Shown: positions 14,463 to 21,773 of the stretch, piece after piece
Position numbering within the stretch: position 1 is the first letter of the stretch
How the letters are laid out: each line of letters starts with the position of its first letter
NCBI GenBank assembly: GCA_004347865.1
Contig: QNUZ01000008.1
Coordinates: forward strand, 1 to 22,165
Direction of reading: 5' to 3'
DNA length: 22,165 nucleotides
From: Archaeoglobi archaeon
Lineage (GTDB): Archaea; Halobacteriota; Archaeoglobi; Archaeoglobales; Archaeoglobaceae
Notes under the pieces: model-generated
The model's input: only the letters and a program-made list of their open reading frames with translations
Told to the model about the DNA's origin: nothing
Database searches by the model: none
Translations under genes and position numbers: made by a program

Positions 14463-15821
14463 TCAGGTTTTAAATCTTTTCTCCAGGATTGCTGCGACGA
14501 AGAAGACGGCAAAGGATACAATAAGGACCCAAACGCTTACCGGAATTCCTAGAGTTAATTTCGTGTAGTACAGCGCTATTGCAGTGGAGAATCCAGCGAG
14601 CAGCGTGAGGCCAGCGGAAAGACTGCCTCCAGCCTTGAAGTGTATAACTCCGAGAATAAGCGGTAGCTGGCAGAGGAGTATCGTTGAACTCATAACCGCA
14701 AGATCGACAATGTAGCTAGGTTTCTGGATTGCAAAAACAGCCACCGCAGCCGTTATGGCAGCAACAAAGAGCCTTCCGGCCAGAACGCTTCTGCTCTTCA
14801 GCAGATCCCTCGTGAACATCGAGGAAAGCGTAAGAACGATGGAGTTTGCAGTCGTTATAGCGGCCGCGAAGATGCTAAGGGCGATCAGAACTCCAAGCCA
14901 TTCGGGAATGAGGCCCAGAAATGTTGGGGTAACAAGATCCCTGTTTGTGACGTTCGGGAATTCCCCGGCTTCGGAAAGCAGCCTCAGCTGCAGACCGAAG
15001 AGGGTAACGAGGATTGTGTAAATGAGCCCGAAGAGACCGAAAAGCACCACCATCCTTCTCAGGCTTTTCTCATCCTTCGGAACGAATATCCTCTGCACGA
15101 CCTGCGGATTGGTAAGTGCAAAGAAGAACCATGGGAGGGTGTAGGAAATGAAGGTAACCGGGGTCCAGAAGGAGTTGGGAACATAAAGGAGCTCTCCGAG
15201 CCTGGAAAAATCGCCCGGCGCTGGATTCATCGAAAAGGCGGAGATCACAGCAGCCAATGCCATTGAAAGCATGAAGATGCCGAAAACCGCATCGGTCCAG
15301 GCAACGCTCCTGAACCCGCCGAGAAGGGCCCAGAGCGCGGTTATGACCGCAGAAAGAATTACTCCCGCTTCAAAGCTCATGGAATTTCCCAGCAGAAATG
15401 ATATACCAACGAACTGGATCGAGGTATATGGGATAAGGGCGATGGACACCAGCAAGGCGAGAATCCTGGCTGCGTTTTTGCCGTACCTGTCTGCAATCAG
15501 ATCTCCGGGCGTTACGAACCCCCTCTCCTTTCCCAGCTTCCAGATTTTCGGGGCGTAGTATGAGAGCAGCAGAAGCGTTCCGACCAGATAGTAGAGCTCG
15601 AATCCCAGAGCGCCGACTCCATAGATGTACGTAAGCCCGACAAGGCCCACCATCATGAATGCCGAGTATGTTGTTGCTGCGTATGTGAGCGCAGCCACAA
15701 TTCCGCCTACGTTTCTTCCGGCAACGAAGTATTCCTCGTCGGAACTTACCCTTTTTTTCGCCAGAATCGCTATTGCGGTCCCTATTAGTGCGTATACTAG
15801 AAGAGCGATGAGCATCAGCAT
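14463..15821 (-). CDS. Sodium:solute symporter family permease (first)
   Basis: A 452-residue membrane protein of the SSS family with about 13 hydrophobic segments. Family blocks include DEEYFVAGRNVGG near residues 28-40, YAATTYSAFMMVGLVG, GFVTPGDLIADRYG, and VITALWALLGGFRSVAWTDAVFG. The substrate (a carboxylate, amino acid or vitamin) cannot be told. The ATG at 15821 follows GAGGTGG and starts one base after the stop of a tiny membrane-protein gene, an arrangement seen for SSS permeases with a small accessory subunit. Not closely similar in sequence to the second SSS gene at 18190-19620. Confidence 0.85.
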   Translation of the reverse strand: MLMLIALLVYALIGTAIAILAKKRVSSDEEYFVAGRNVGGIVAALTYAATTYSAFMMVGLVGLTYIYGVGALGFELYYLVGTLLLLSYYAPKIWKLGKERGFVTPGDLIADRYGKNAARILALLVSIALIPYTSIQFVGISFLLGNSMSFEAGVILSAVITALWALLGGFRSVAWTDAVFGIFMLSMALAAVISAFSMNPAPGDFSRLGELLYVPNSFWTPVTFISYTLPWFFFALTNPQVVQRIFVPKDEKSLRRMVVLFGLFGLIYTILVTLFGLQLRLLSEAGEFPNVTNRDLVTPTFLGLIPEWLGVLIALSIFAAAITTANSIVLTLSSMFTRDLLKSRSVLAGRLFVAAITAAVAVFAIQKPSYIVDLAVMSSTILLCQLPLILGVIHFKAGGSLSAGLTLLAGFSTAIALYYTKLTLGIPVSVWVLIVSFAVFFVAAILEKRFKT

Positions 15822-15822
15822 T

Positions 15823-15966
15823 CTACCACCTCGAAACCGCTATGTAGGCCAGATACACCGCCGAAACCAGACTCCAGTAGATATACGTAGTCATATCTGC
15901 GCTTTTTATTGCGATAAAGGGCACGGACATGGCCAGAACAACTATCAAACCTTCGAGAGCCTTCAT
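15823..15966 (-). CDS. Small membrane protein, probable symporter accessory subunit
   Basis: A 47-residue protein, MKALEGLIVV to AYIAVSRW, with two hydrophobic segments (about residues 6-20 and 30-44). It lies directly before the SSS permease with a 1-nt gap. Small two-helix partners upstream of SSS permeases are known in several families, which is the basis for the call; I cannot assign a family. A TATA box lies about 26 nt before its ATG. Confidence 0.7.
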   Translation of the reverse strand: MKALEGLIVVLAMSVPFIAIKSADMTTYIYWSLVSAVYLAYIAVSRW

Positions 15967-15996
15967 CGAACAATCGTTCGGAATGGGGTATAAAAG
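15967..15996 (-). promoter_or_regulatory. Promoter and dyad upstream of the first symporter operon
   Basis: The minus strand has ACTTTTATACC (TATA, about 15987-15996), partly against the stop of the preceding gene, and the perfect dyad CGAAC-GATT-GTTCG at 15967-15980, which touches the start codon. With a leaderless transcript the dyad covers the transcription start, a natural repressor site. Confidence 0.5.
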
Positions 15997-15997
15997 T

Positions 15998-16501
15998 TTA
16001 ACGCTTTGTCCTCGAAAGATCCCCGACCCGGGGACTGAAGTAGAGTGTGAGGATTATGTTTCCGATGCACAAAAGGAGAACGAAAAGAAAAGTTTGCGTT
16101 CCGAGCTTCGCCGCGGGAATCAGGCAGACTGTTGGAACGAACATCGAGGCAAATGCACCTGAGGCGTAGAAGATGAATTTGTCCCGGCTTGAAATGGCCG
16201 AAAAAGACTCAACATCGACCTTAATCCCAAGAACGGGAAAGATTTTCAGAAAACGAAATTGAGGGAGCCTCGTTATCGCGGATCTTCCGACGAAGTAGTA
16301 GAGAAACCGAATTCCAAAAATTTTTCCTGCCACAAAATGGGCGAAACAGTGTGAAAAATACCAGAAACAAAACCAGGCGGCGATTAGGGCGAAAAATCGC
16401 AGAAATTCAGGTATGCTATCCAGAAATAGAATCATTAGTGCTCCAGAACACAGTCCAGCAAACTCTACGATGTTTCCGAGGAATACAGGTATTTTTCTCA
16501 A
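15998..16501 (-). CDS. M50-like (site-2-protease fold) membrane protein, catalytic Glu missing
   Basis: A 167-residue membrane protein with four or five hydrophobic stretches. Residues 51-55 read HCFAH in the setting FSHCFAHFVAGKIFGIRF, which resembles the HExxH zinc helix of intramembrane M50 proteases (HExGHxxAGxxxGI). The Glu is replaced by Cys. Further on, YASGAFASMF looks like the second helix of that fold, and SPRVGD like the NxxPxxxxDG motif without its Asn. It is therefore probably a non-proteolytic member. The start is TTG at 16501, preceded 4 nt upstream by GGTGATC. It lies 21 nt after the pyrD stop and is likely cotranscribed with it. The M50 assignment rests on these motifs alone. 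Confidence 0.55.
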   Translation of the reverse strand: MRKIPVFLGNIVEFAGLCSGALMILFLDSIPEFLRFFALIAAWFCFWYFSHCFAHFVAGKIFGIRFLYYFVGRSAITRLPQFRFLKIFPVLGIKVDVESFSAISSRDKFIFYASGAFASMFVPTVCLIPAAKLGTQTFLFVLLLCIGNIILTLYFSPRVGDLSRTKR

Positions 16502-16522
16502 TTTCGATCACCATGCTCGAAT

Positions 16523-17407
16523 TCACACACTATGGGCAATGCCGACAAGATCCGAAATTTCGCAGTTTTTCGCCCTGCAAAATGCCATGAGGCTTTCTTT
16601 CAGGCTGAAAAAGATGTTTTTGCTGAAATAAACTGCAGAACCGATCTGTACGGCCTTAGCACCTGCCATTATGAACTCGAGAACATCCTCGAAGTTCGTA
16701 ATACCGCCGCAGCCGATTACGGGTATCTTCAGTACCTTGTACAGATCGAAAACGCATTTCAGAGCTATGGGCTTTATAGCTGGACCGCTTACACCGCCCG
16801 AAACATTGCTGAGAACGGGTCTGCCTGAATTTATGTCGATCCTCATTCCTGGAAGCGTGTTCGATATAGCAACCGCATCAGCTCCTGCCTTTTCCAGTGC
16901 TTTTGCAAGATTTACGTAGTCGTGCATCGCGGAGAGCTTGGCAATCACCGGCTTTTCCGTCAAACCCTTCACAGCTTTTACAATTTCGCATGAAAGCTCG
17001 GGATCCCTGCCTATCTCCATCCCCGCACCCCTGACATGCGGGCAGCTTAGGTTGAGCTCGAAAGCATCTGCCATCGGAAATATTTCCGTTAGAGCTGAGA
17101 AATCCTCGGGATTTTTTCCGTAGAGGCTTACGATAAGCGGAGAAGCCCTGTTAAAGCTCCTAAGCTCTTCGGCAAATTTAACAGCGGGGGGGGATGCGAG
17201 GCCTACTGCGTTAAGAAGCCCGCACCTCCAGTTCAAAACGGTAGGATTCCTGTAACCTTCCCTGCCCTCGATGCTCACCGATTTCGTCACCACCGCCCCG
17301 GCTTCTTTTGCGATTTCATTGAGGGATGAAGAGGAGCTCCCGAGAACCCCGCTTGCAAGTATCAGCGGATTCCTGAGTTTAATTCCGCAGAGATCGACCT
17401 CAAGCAT
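16523..17407 (-). CDS. pyrD: Dihydroorotate dehydrogenase, catalytic subunit (class 1B type)
   Basis: A 294-residue FMN enzyme that oxidises dihydroorotate to orotate in pyrimidine synthesis. The active-site loop has the class 1 cysteine in FELNLSCPHVRG (Cys near residue 140). FMN and phosphate contacts are visible in NPLILASGVLG, VVTKSVS, AISNTLPG, PVIGCGGI and AKAVQIGSAVY. Class 1B enzymes use a PyrK electron-transfer subunit; none lies next to it, although sudB at 285 is from the same family. A TATA-like element lies 25 nt upstream of the ATG and the following gene is the M50-like protein. Confidence 0.92.
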   Translation of the reverse strand: MLEVDLCGIKLRNPLILASGVLGSSSSSLNEIAKEAGAVVTKSVSIEGREGYRNPTVLNWRCGLLNAVGLASPPAVKFAEELRSFNRASPLIVSLYGKNPEDFSALTEIFPMADAFELNLSCPHVRGAGMEIGRDPELSCEIVKAVKGLTEKPVIAKLSAMHDYVNLAKALEKAGADAVAISNTLPGMRIDINSGRPVLSNVSGGVSGPAIKPIALKCVFDLYKVLKIPVIGCGGITNFEDVLEFIMAGAKAVQIGSAVYFSKNIFFSLKESLMAFCRAKNCEISDLVGIAHSV

Positions 17408-17427
17408 ACCTGAAGGAGGATCGAGAA

Positions 17428-17504
17428 GTTATAAGTTTGTCGCTGTACAACGAAAAATTAATATAACTCCCCATACTTTTAGCGAAAAAACAAAAAGGAG
17501 GGAT
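17428..17504. promoter_or_regulatory. Divergent promoters of pyrD and alba, and alba ribosome binding site
   Basis: For pyrD the minus strand has AACTTATAACTT centred near 17432, 25 nt before its ATG. For alba the plus strand has AAATTAATATAAC near 17455-17466, followed by an untranslated leader and the strong AAGGAGGGATC (17494-17504) 4 nt before the ATG at 17509. Alba thus uses a leadered mRNA, unlike most neighbours. Confidence 0.55.
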
Positions 17505-17508
17505 CGGA

Positions 17509-17778
17509 ATGGCAGAGAATTCGGTGTTTGTTGGAAACAAGCCGGTTATGAATTACGTGCTTGCAGTGCTGACTCAGTTCAACAGCGGAGCCTCGGAGGT
17601 TTCAATAAAGGCCCGTGGTAGGGCGATAAGCAGGGCGGTCGATGTGGCAGAGATTGTCAGAAAGCGCTTCTTGCCCGATGTTGATGTGAGGGATATAAAG
17701 ATCTCGACCGAGCAGGTTAGCAGCGAACAAGGAACAGCGAACGTATCTGCGATTGAGATTACCCTTTACAGGAAGTAA
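17509..17778 (+). CDS. alba: DNA/RNA-binding chromatin protein Alba
   Basis: An 89-residue protein that coats DNA and RNA in archaea. It has the family N-terminus VFVGNKPVMNYV, whose Lys (residue 11) corresponds to the lysine that contacts nucleic acid and is acetylated in Sulfolobus, followed by SIKARGRAISRAVDVAEIV and the C-terminal strand pair ISAIEITL-like VSAIEITLYRK. Length is normal. After the stop come T-rich tracts that could end the transcript. Confidence 0.95.
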   Translation: MAENSVFVGNKPVMNYVLAVLTQFNSGASEVSIKARGRAISRAVDVAEIVRKRFLPDVDVRDIKISTEQVSSEQGTANVSAIEITLYRK

Positions 17779-17796
17779 ATTTTTATTTTTATTTTA

Positions 17797-18219
17797 ATGA
17801 TTTTTGAGATTATCGCCTTTGGTCATCCTAACATCACTGCTAGGCACAGAACGACTTTTGAGATAACCAAGGATTCAGAGATCACGAAGCGCGCCGACTG
17901 CATCATCGGTGTTAGGGCAGACAGGAGCATATCTGAGATTCCCGAAGAGGCAAAGAATGCAATTAAAAAAGGTGCCAGGGCTAGGATCGAGCTTTACCTT
18001 CCCGATTATGCTTTAAGGGACGAAGTTTTCGGCTTTGGTGATCGGAGAATGACCTTCTTGCATGAAAGAGACATTGTGATCAGAAAGAGCAAGTTTGTGT
18101 GCGGAAGAACGCTCCTGATTTCAGCCAGTAAGTCGGCCTTTGAGATAAACAGAGAAATTGTAGATCTTTTGAAGGATAAAAAAACAGAATTAAGACTTCT
18201 TTTTGAGGTTGAAGGCTAG
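17797..18219 (+). CDS. DUF371 family protein
   Basis: A 140-residue archaeal protein of unknown function. The conserved start FGHPNITARHRTTFEITKD, followed by ADCIIGVRADRS, is the DUF371 signature as I know it; a later block is FGFGDRRMTFLHERDIVIRKS. The His and Arg residues in the first block suggest an active or binding site, but this is inference. It starts 18 nt after alba with no ribosome binding site, across an A/T-rich run that may hold a TATA element. Its last 30 nt overlap the end of the converging symporter gene. Confidence 0.85.
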   Translation: MIFEIIAFGHPNITARHRTTFEITKDSEITKRADCIIGVRADRSISEIPEEAKNAIKKGARARIELYLPDYALRDEVFGFGDRRMTFLHERDIVIRKSKFVCGRTLLISASKSAFEINREIVDLLKDKKTELRLLFEVEG

Positions 18220-19620
18220 ATAGGTTGCAGCAGAGGCTAGCAATCCGGGAACTACCGGATAGGTGAAGTACACCGGGTAGAAGTAAACCTGCCAGATTAT
18301 GCATACGGCCGTGGCAACGATCATGGAAGCGACAGCGGCTCCTTGGCTTGGCTTTTTGGAGTACAGCAGCGCCAGCAGGGGAATCAGGAATGCGGAGGTT
18401 ATCACAGAGAAGCTAACTCCGACGATTCCGACAATGATGTCGGGGGGATTCACGGCAAAGGCAACGGGAATCAGCGCAAGCAAAGGGATTGAAATTCTCG
18501 TGAGCTTCAGGGCTGTGGAATCCTGAATCTTTGTGATGCTCTGGATGAGATCCCTGACGAGGGCGGTTGCAGATACGTGCACGAGGGAATTTATCGTCGA
18601 CATCGCGGCCGCTATTATGGCGGTGAGAAGCAATGCGTTAATGCCCTCAGGAAGGACCTTCATCGCAATGTACGGCACAACTCTGTCAACATCTTTCAGA
18701 AAGGTCGAAGCTTCCTCCTTTTGGATCACCAGCCAACCAAACGGGCCTATGCTGAAGACGCAGATGGCAAAGATACCCACGATAAGCGGTGTCAGGATCA
18801 TTCCGTAGGCAAGCACCCTCTGATCCTTGGCGGCGATGAACCTGACAACAAGCTGGGGGCTCGAAAGCTGGGCGACGCTAATCGCAAATGTGAGGCTTAG
18901 AACGAACGGAATGACCATTCCGGCATCAACAACAGGTTTTGGCCCGAGCTTTCCGAACTCGAAGAGCTCTGGCTTGGTCTGTGCCAAAGTACTGATGGCT
19001 GAAAAACCGCCGAAGTAGTAGAACAGGGATAAGAAGAGCAGAATGGCACCAAAAAGCATTATAAAACCCTGAATTATGTCTGTTGTAACGACAGCGCGGA
19101 ATCCGCCGATTGCCGTGTAGAGGGCGACGATTACCGCCGTTATCAGCAGTCCTTCGAGGTAGCTAATCGGCAGCATGGTCTGGAGAAGGTTTCCGGCACC
19201 CTTGTAGATCGACACCATGTAGAATTCGAAGAAGAACAGAATTACGAGGGCGCAGATTATCTGTGCGCTTTTGCCGAAGGACTTCCCGAAGAGCTCTGGA
19301 ATCGTCATTACGCCGTGCTGGTCGGCAATCCTCTTCATCGGAGGGGCAATTATCAGCCATGCCAGGATTGCGAAGAGAATGTGGAAGAAGATCAGAAACG
19401 CACTCCACTGGAATCCGAGCAAAAATCCAGTGCCGCCACCGCCCAGAAAGGCTGCGGTGCTGAAGTATGTTGCAAAGAATGAAAAGCTCACGGCCAAAGC
19501 TCCGAGTTTCTTTCCTGCGATGTAGAACTCGGGCAGATTTTTCGTCCTTCTGTACTCGTAAAGGCCTATTAACACCATTAAAATGAGGTAGGCGATAAAA
19601 ACCCCGAGAATTAGCATCAT
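18190..19620 (-). CDS. Sodium:solute symporter family permease (second)
   Basis: A 476-residue SSS-family permease with about 13 membrane segments. Typical blocks are LPEFYIAGKKLGALAVSFSF near residues 26-45, ATYFSTAAFLGGGG, GVMTIPELFGKSFG, AIGGFRAVVTTDIIQG and AAAMSTINSLVHVSATALVRD. The last is the motif of the sodium-binding helix. It most resembles the pantothenate/proline-like branch, but I cannot name the substrate. The open frame extends upstream, but the ATG at 19620 is chosen because it overlaps the stop of the small upstream frame (TTATGATG) and follows GAGGAGATT. Confidence 0.87.
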   Translation of the reverse strand: MMLILGVFIAYLILMVLIGLYEYRRTKNLPEFYIAGKKLGALAVSFSFFATYFSTAAFLGGGGTGFLLGFQWSAFLIFFHILFAILAWLIIAPPMKRIADQHGVMTIPELFGKSFGKSAQIICALVILFFFEFYMVSIYKGAGNLLQTMLPISYLEGLLITAVIVALYTAIGGFRAVVTTDIIQGFIMLFGAILLFLSLFYYFGGFSAISTLAQTKPELFEFGKLGPKPVVDAGMVIPFVLSLTFAISVAQLSSPQLVVRFIAAKDQRVLAYGMILTPLIVGIFAICVFSIGPFGWLVIQKEEASTFLKDVDRVVPYIAMKVLPEGINALLLTAIIAAAMSTINSLVHVSATALVRDLIQSITKIQDSTALKLTRISIPLLALIPVAFAVNPPDIIVGIVGVSFSVITSAFLIPLLALLYSKKPSQGAAVASMIVATAVCIIWQVYFYPVYFTYPVVPGLLASAATYLAFNLKKKS

Positions 19621-19745
19621 AACAATCTCCTCGCCTTTCTGTACGCCACGATCAGACCGAGGAAGATCAGAAATACGGATGCTCCATAAACCGTTTCGAT
19701 TATAAAAATGGGTGCCCAGAAAACCCAGAGCTTTGGCTCCGGGAT
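19617..19745 (-). CDS. Small membrane protein before the second symporter; no standard start codon
   Basis: A short frame ending at 19617 encodes a hydrophobic peptide (KLWVFWAPIFIIETVYG then ASVFLIFLGLIVAYRKARR), resembling a two-helix accessory subunit and overlapping the permease ATG by four bases. No ATG, GTG or TTG lies before it within the part that looks like protein. A TATA box (CTATTTAAGC, about 19757-19766) would start transcription near 19740, so initiation would need ATC, CTC or a similar codon. The left end given is the ATC at 19743-19745 and is a guess. The frame stays open into the structured element upstream, so the true 5' end may have been lost when that element inserted. 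Confidence 0.4.
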   Translation of the reverse strand: MPEPKLWVFWAPIFIIETVYGASVFLIFLGLIVAYRKARRLL

Positions 19746-19784
19746 GAATGGGCAAAGCTTAAATAGTTCTGTGTTGAAAAAGCC

Positions 19785-19957
19785 TTGGGGATGTTCCTTT
19801 GCAGAGGGAAGTCCAGAGCTGCGATATGGATATAGCCCATGCCTTAACGAGAGGCATGGGATGGGGGAGCTGTGAGCCCCCCGGACCGGCAGATGAGGTT
19901 GGCGGCGTAAAGCCCCAGCTAAACGCCGGAAGCTCCTGACTTCAGTCGTGGAGCAGC
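19785..19957 (+). mobile_element. Solo multi-hairpin element resembling an IS200/IS605 right end (omega-RNA-like)
   Basis: About 170 nt of non-coding, GC-rich DNA that folds extensively. A 9-bp hairpin, CCCATGCCT/AGGCATGGG, lies at 19836-19860. A GGGGG/CCCCC hairpin lies at 19863-19881. Both are enclosed by GTCC (19811-19814) and GGAC (19883-19886). GGCG/CGCC pairs at 19901-19927, and GCTCC/GGAGC encloses GACTTCAGTC at 19932-19954. A terminal hairpin with GACTTCAGTC followed by a short tail is how many archaeal IS605/IS1341 elements end after tnpB, where the same DNA encodes the TnpB guide RNA. No tnpA or tnpB is present. It could instead be a stand-alone structured RNA. The left boundary is approximate. 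Confidence 0.45.
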
Positions 19958-21184
19958 TCACCATGTCCTCACCACCCTCTTCGCCTTTCCCTCAAACCTC
20001 TCAAGCGCGCCCTTTTGAAGGGCAACAATTTCGGGATTTATCCCGATGAATTCCCTGAAATCCTTCGCGATCTTTGAGATCAGCCGGGAATCCCCCTCGA
20101 AAAGAACTCTAACCTTGGATCCGACCTCGATCTTGTACTGGGTTATTCCGTAGCCTGCAAGAATCCTCTCGACATCGCTCGGATAGAACTTTGCCCCGCT
20201 GTGGATTATCATGTCGTCCGTGCGCCCTTTAATCCTCCTAAGCGTCATGTGCTCGATTCCGCATTCGCATCGCTCCTTTGACACGATCTCCGAAATTTCA
20301 CCGCTCCGGTACCTGATCAGGGGCATGGCCTCTCTGTTTATTGCGGTGTAAACGATCTCACCCTCCTCACCCTCGTCGAGCACCTCGCCCGTTTTCGGAT
20401 CCACGACCTCGACGATGTAGTTGTCCTCCCACATGTGCAGGCCCCTTCTCAGCGGGCATTCAAACCCGACGGTGCCCACGCCCCCCATTTCTGTAAGTCC
20501 GGGGATATCGTAAGTTCTTGCCTCGAATGTTTCCTCTATCCTGTTTCTCATCTCATCGCTCCAGGGTTCGGCGCCGAGAAGCATTTTTTCCACCGGGAGT
20601 TCTGCAGGCTTGATTCCCAGCTCCTCAGCGACCTCAGCAATTCTCATCGGATAGCTTGCCGTTGCGCAGAGCACGGTTGTGCCGAAGTCGATCATGAAGC
20701 GGATCTGGTTTCTCGTATTTCCGGCACCGATGGGAATGACAAAGGCATTTATCGCATCTGCAGCGAAGTGGAACCCGAATCCGCCGTTCCAGAGGCCGAA
20801 TGCGGGGGTGATCTGAATGACGTCTTTCTGTGTTATTCCGGCAATTTCAAAGGCCCTGAGCATCATCTCCTTCCACTGCTCGACATCCCTTCTCGTGTAG
20901 GGCACTATTACAGGCTGCCCGGTGGTGCCACCGCTCATCTGGATTCTCACTATCCTCCCCTTAGGCACGCAGCAGATCTTCAGCGGGTATGCGTCGCGCA
21001 GCTCTTGTTTTGTCGTGAATGGAAGCTTTGAGATCGTTTCTGGGGTTATTTTATCGAAGTCTATTCCGTTGAATTTTCTTCTGTAGAATTCCGAGCTCTC
21101 GTAAACGTATTTCAGCGTATGCCTTAGCCTTTTCTGCTTGATCTCCTCTATTTCCTTTCTGCTCATGCGAATGCCATTACTCAC
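19958..21184 (-). CDS. paaK: Phenylacetate-CoA ligase-type AMP-forming acyl-CoA synthetase
   Basis: A 408-residue adenylate-forming enzyme of the PaaK branch, activating an aryl or other carboxylic acid with ATP and CoA. The phosphate loop is MSGGTTGQPV (near residues 83-92), the adenine-binding segment is DIPGLTEMGG, and LIRYRSGE and RIKGRTDDM are further core motifs. A CECG pair near residue 299 may bind zinc, as known in some PaaK enzymes. It is slightly shorter than the usual 430 or so. GTG at 21184 is taken as start because the TATA box (21204-21213) is 24 nt upstream and no ribosome binding site exists; ATG at 21166 is the alternative. Its stop codon lies at the edge of the hairpin element. 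Confidence 0.87.
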   Translation of the reverse strand: MSNGIRMSRKEIEEIKQKRLRHTLKYVYESSEFYRRKFNGIDFDKITPETISKLPFTTKQELRDAYPLKICCVPKGRIVRIQMSGGTTGQPVIVPYTRRDVEQWKEMMLRAFEIAGITQKDVIQITPAFGLWNGGFGFHFAADAINAFVIPIGAGNTRNQIRFMIDFGTTVLCATASYPMRIAEVAEELGIKPAELPVEKMLLGAEPWSDEMRNRIEETFEARTYDIPGLTEMGGVGTVGFECPLRRGLHMWEDNYIVEVVDPKTGEVLDEGEEGEIVYTAINREAMPLIRYRSGEISEIVSKERCECGIEHMTLRRIKGRTDDMIIHSGAKFYPSDVERILAGYGITQYKIEVGSKVRVLFEGDSRLISKIAKDFREFIGINPEIVALQKGALERFEGKAKRVVRTW

Positions 21185-21344
21185 GCTAGAAGAGTATGTT
21201 CCCGATATTTAAGTTTTTGCCTTCTAAATGGGAATTTTTCCATCTTTGGTATGGGTATCCAAAAAGAGATCCAGAGATATAGAGGCTTGAGCTCAAAAGT
21301 ACTCTCAAAAATGTTTAGAAAAAGAAAAAGTGAACAAATAGTTC
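21185..21344. other. Intergenic stretch between paaK and the AOR remnant
   Basis: Apart from the paaK promoter, this A/T-rich stretch shows no protein-like frame or clear repeat. It probably contains further unrecognisable remains of the decayed gene next to it. Confidence 0.4.
21204..21213 (-). promoter_or_regulatory. TATA box of paaK
   Basis: CTTAAATATC on the minus strand, centred about 24 nt before the GTG at 21184, fits a leaderless transcript starting at or next to that codon. Confidence 0.5.
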
Positions 21345-21690
21345 AGGGAATTTCCAAAGGACAGGTCCATTCCCTGAAGGTCCTCAGACTTCACGTATCT
21401 CCTCTCATAGAGCTCCATGGCCTTCTTTAACCTCAGTTGCCCTTCTGCAGCCAATGCTGCAGCCCCAGCATGCGATTCTCTTTCTCAGAAATTCCTTGGC
21501 CAGTCTTTCACCGCTTATCTCATCCGCCCTCTCGTTGTAGGCTTTTTGTCAGTTTTAAAAAGGCAGGCCGCCTGCATTGTTGATAATGTTCACAAGCACG
21601 GCTGTACCGTACTTTGGCAGCCCTGTGCTTCGTTTCCCTGATGATGCCCTCGCTCAAATTCACGTTCAAAATTTTTCCCGTGTATCCCAT
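21345..21690 (-). pseudogene. Decayed aldehyde:ferredoxin oxidoreductase (AOR family) gene
   Basis: Reading the minus strand in all three frames recovers four AOR-like pieces in the right order. The N-terminus MGYTGKILNVNLSEGIIRE starts at the ATG at 21690. KYGTAVLVNIINNAGGLP follows in another frame. Next is ADEISGERLAKEFLRKR, followed by ACWGCSIGCRR, the cysteine-rich block of the family. Last is AMELYERRYVKSEDLQG with MDLSFGN, in a further frame. Stops and frameshifts separate them, and roughly 200 residues after the first piece are missing, as is everything past the last. An intact family member has about 600 residues. The enzyme class is a tungsten-pterin, iron-sulfur oxidoreductase for aldehydes. 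Confidence 0.8.
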
Positions 21691-21695
21691 ACCCT

Positions 21696-21732
21696 GACCT
21701 CCTCCCCGCCCTAAAGGGCGAGGTTTGTTGCT
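21696..21732 (-). repeat. IS200/IS605-like hairpin
   Basis: The minus strand reads CCTCGCCCTTTAGGGCGGGG and then AGGAGGTCA. The core is a perfect CGCCCT/AGGGCG dyad (21707-21720). Hairpins of this form, with a GGAGG tail, are common at the right ends of IS200/IS605 and IS1341-type elements. Nothing else of such an element is visible. It lies directly before the start codon of the AOR remnant and also provides its apparent ribosome binding site. An ordinary terminator or stem is the alternative. Confidence 0.4.
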
Positions 21733-21773
21733 AATATCATTTTCGTTAATTTCAAAATTGAAAATTTGAAAAT

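Noticed and set aside
19804..19814. GAGGGAAGTCC, similar to the conserved 5' block of RNase P RNA
   Set aside because: The matching ACAGAA block near the 3' end is absent on the same strand and the stems do not form the RNase P core; the IS605-like end explains the 3' hairpin better.
20435..21031. 198-codon open frame on the plus strand inside paaK
   Set aside because: Antisense to clear PaaK motifs, with a Cys/His/Ser-rich random composition and no start signals.
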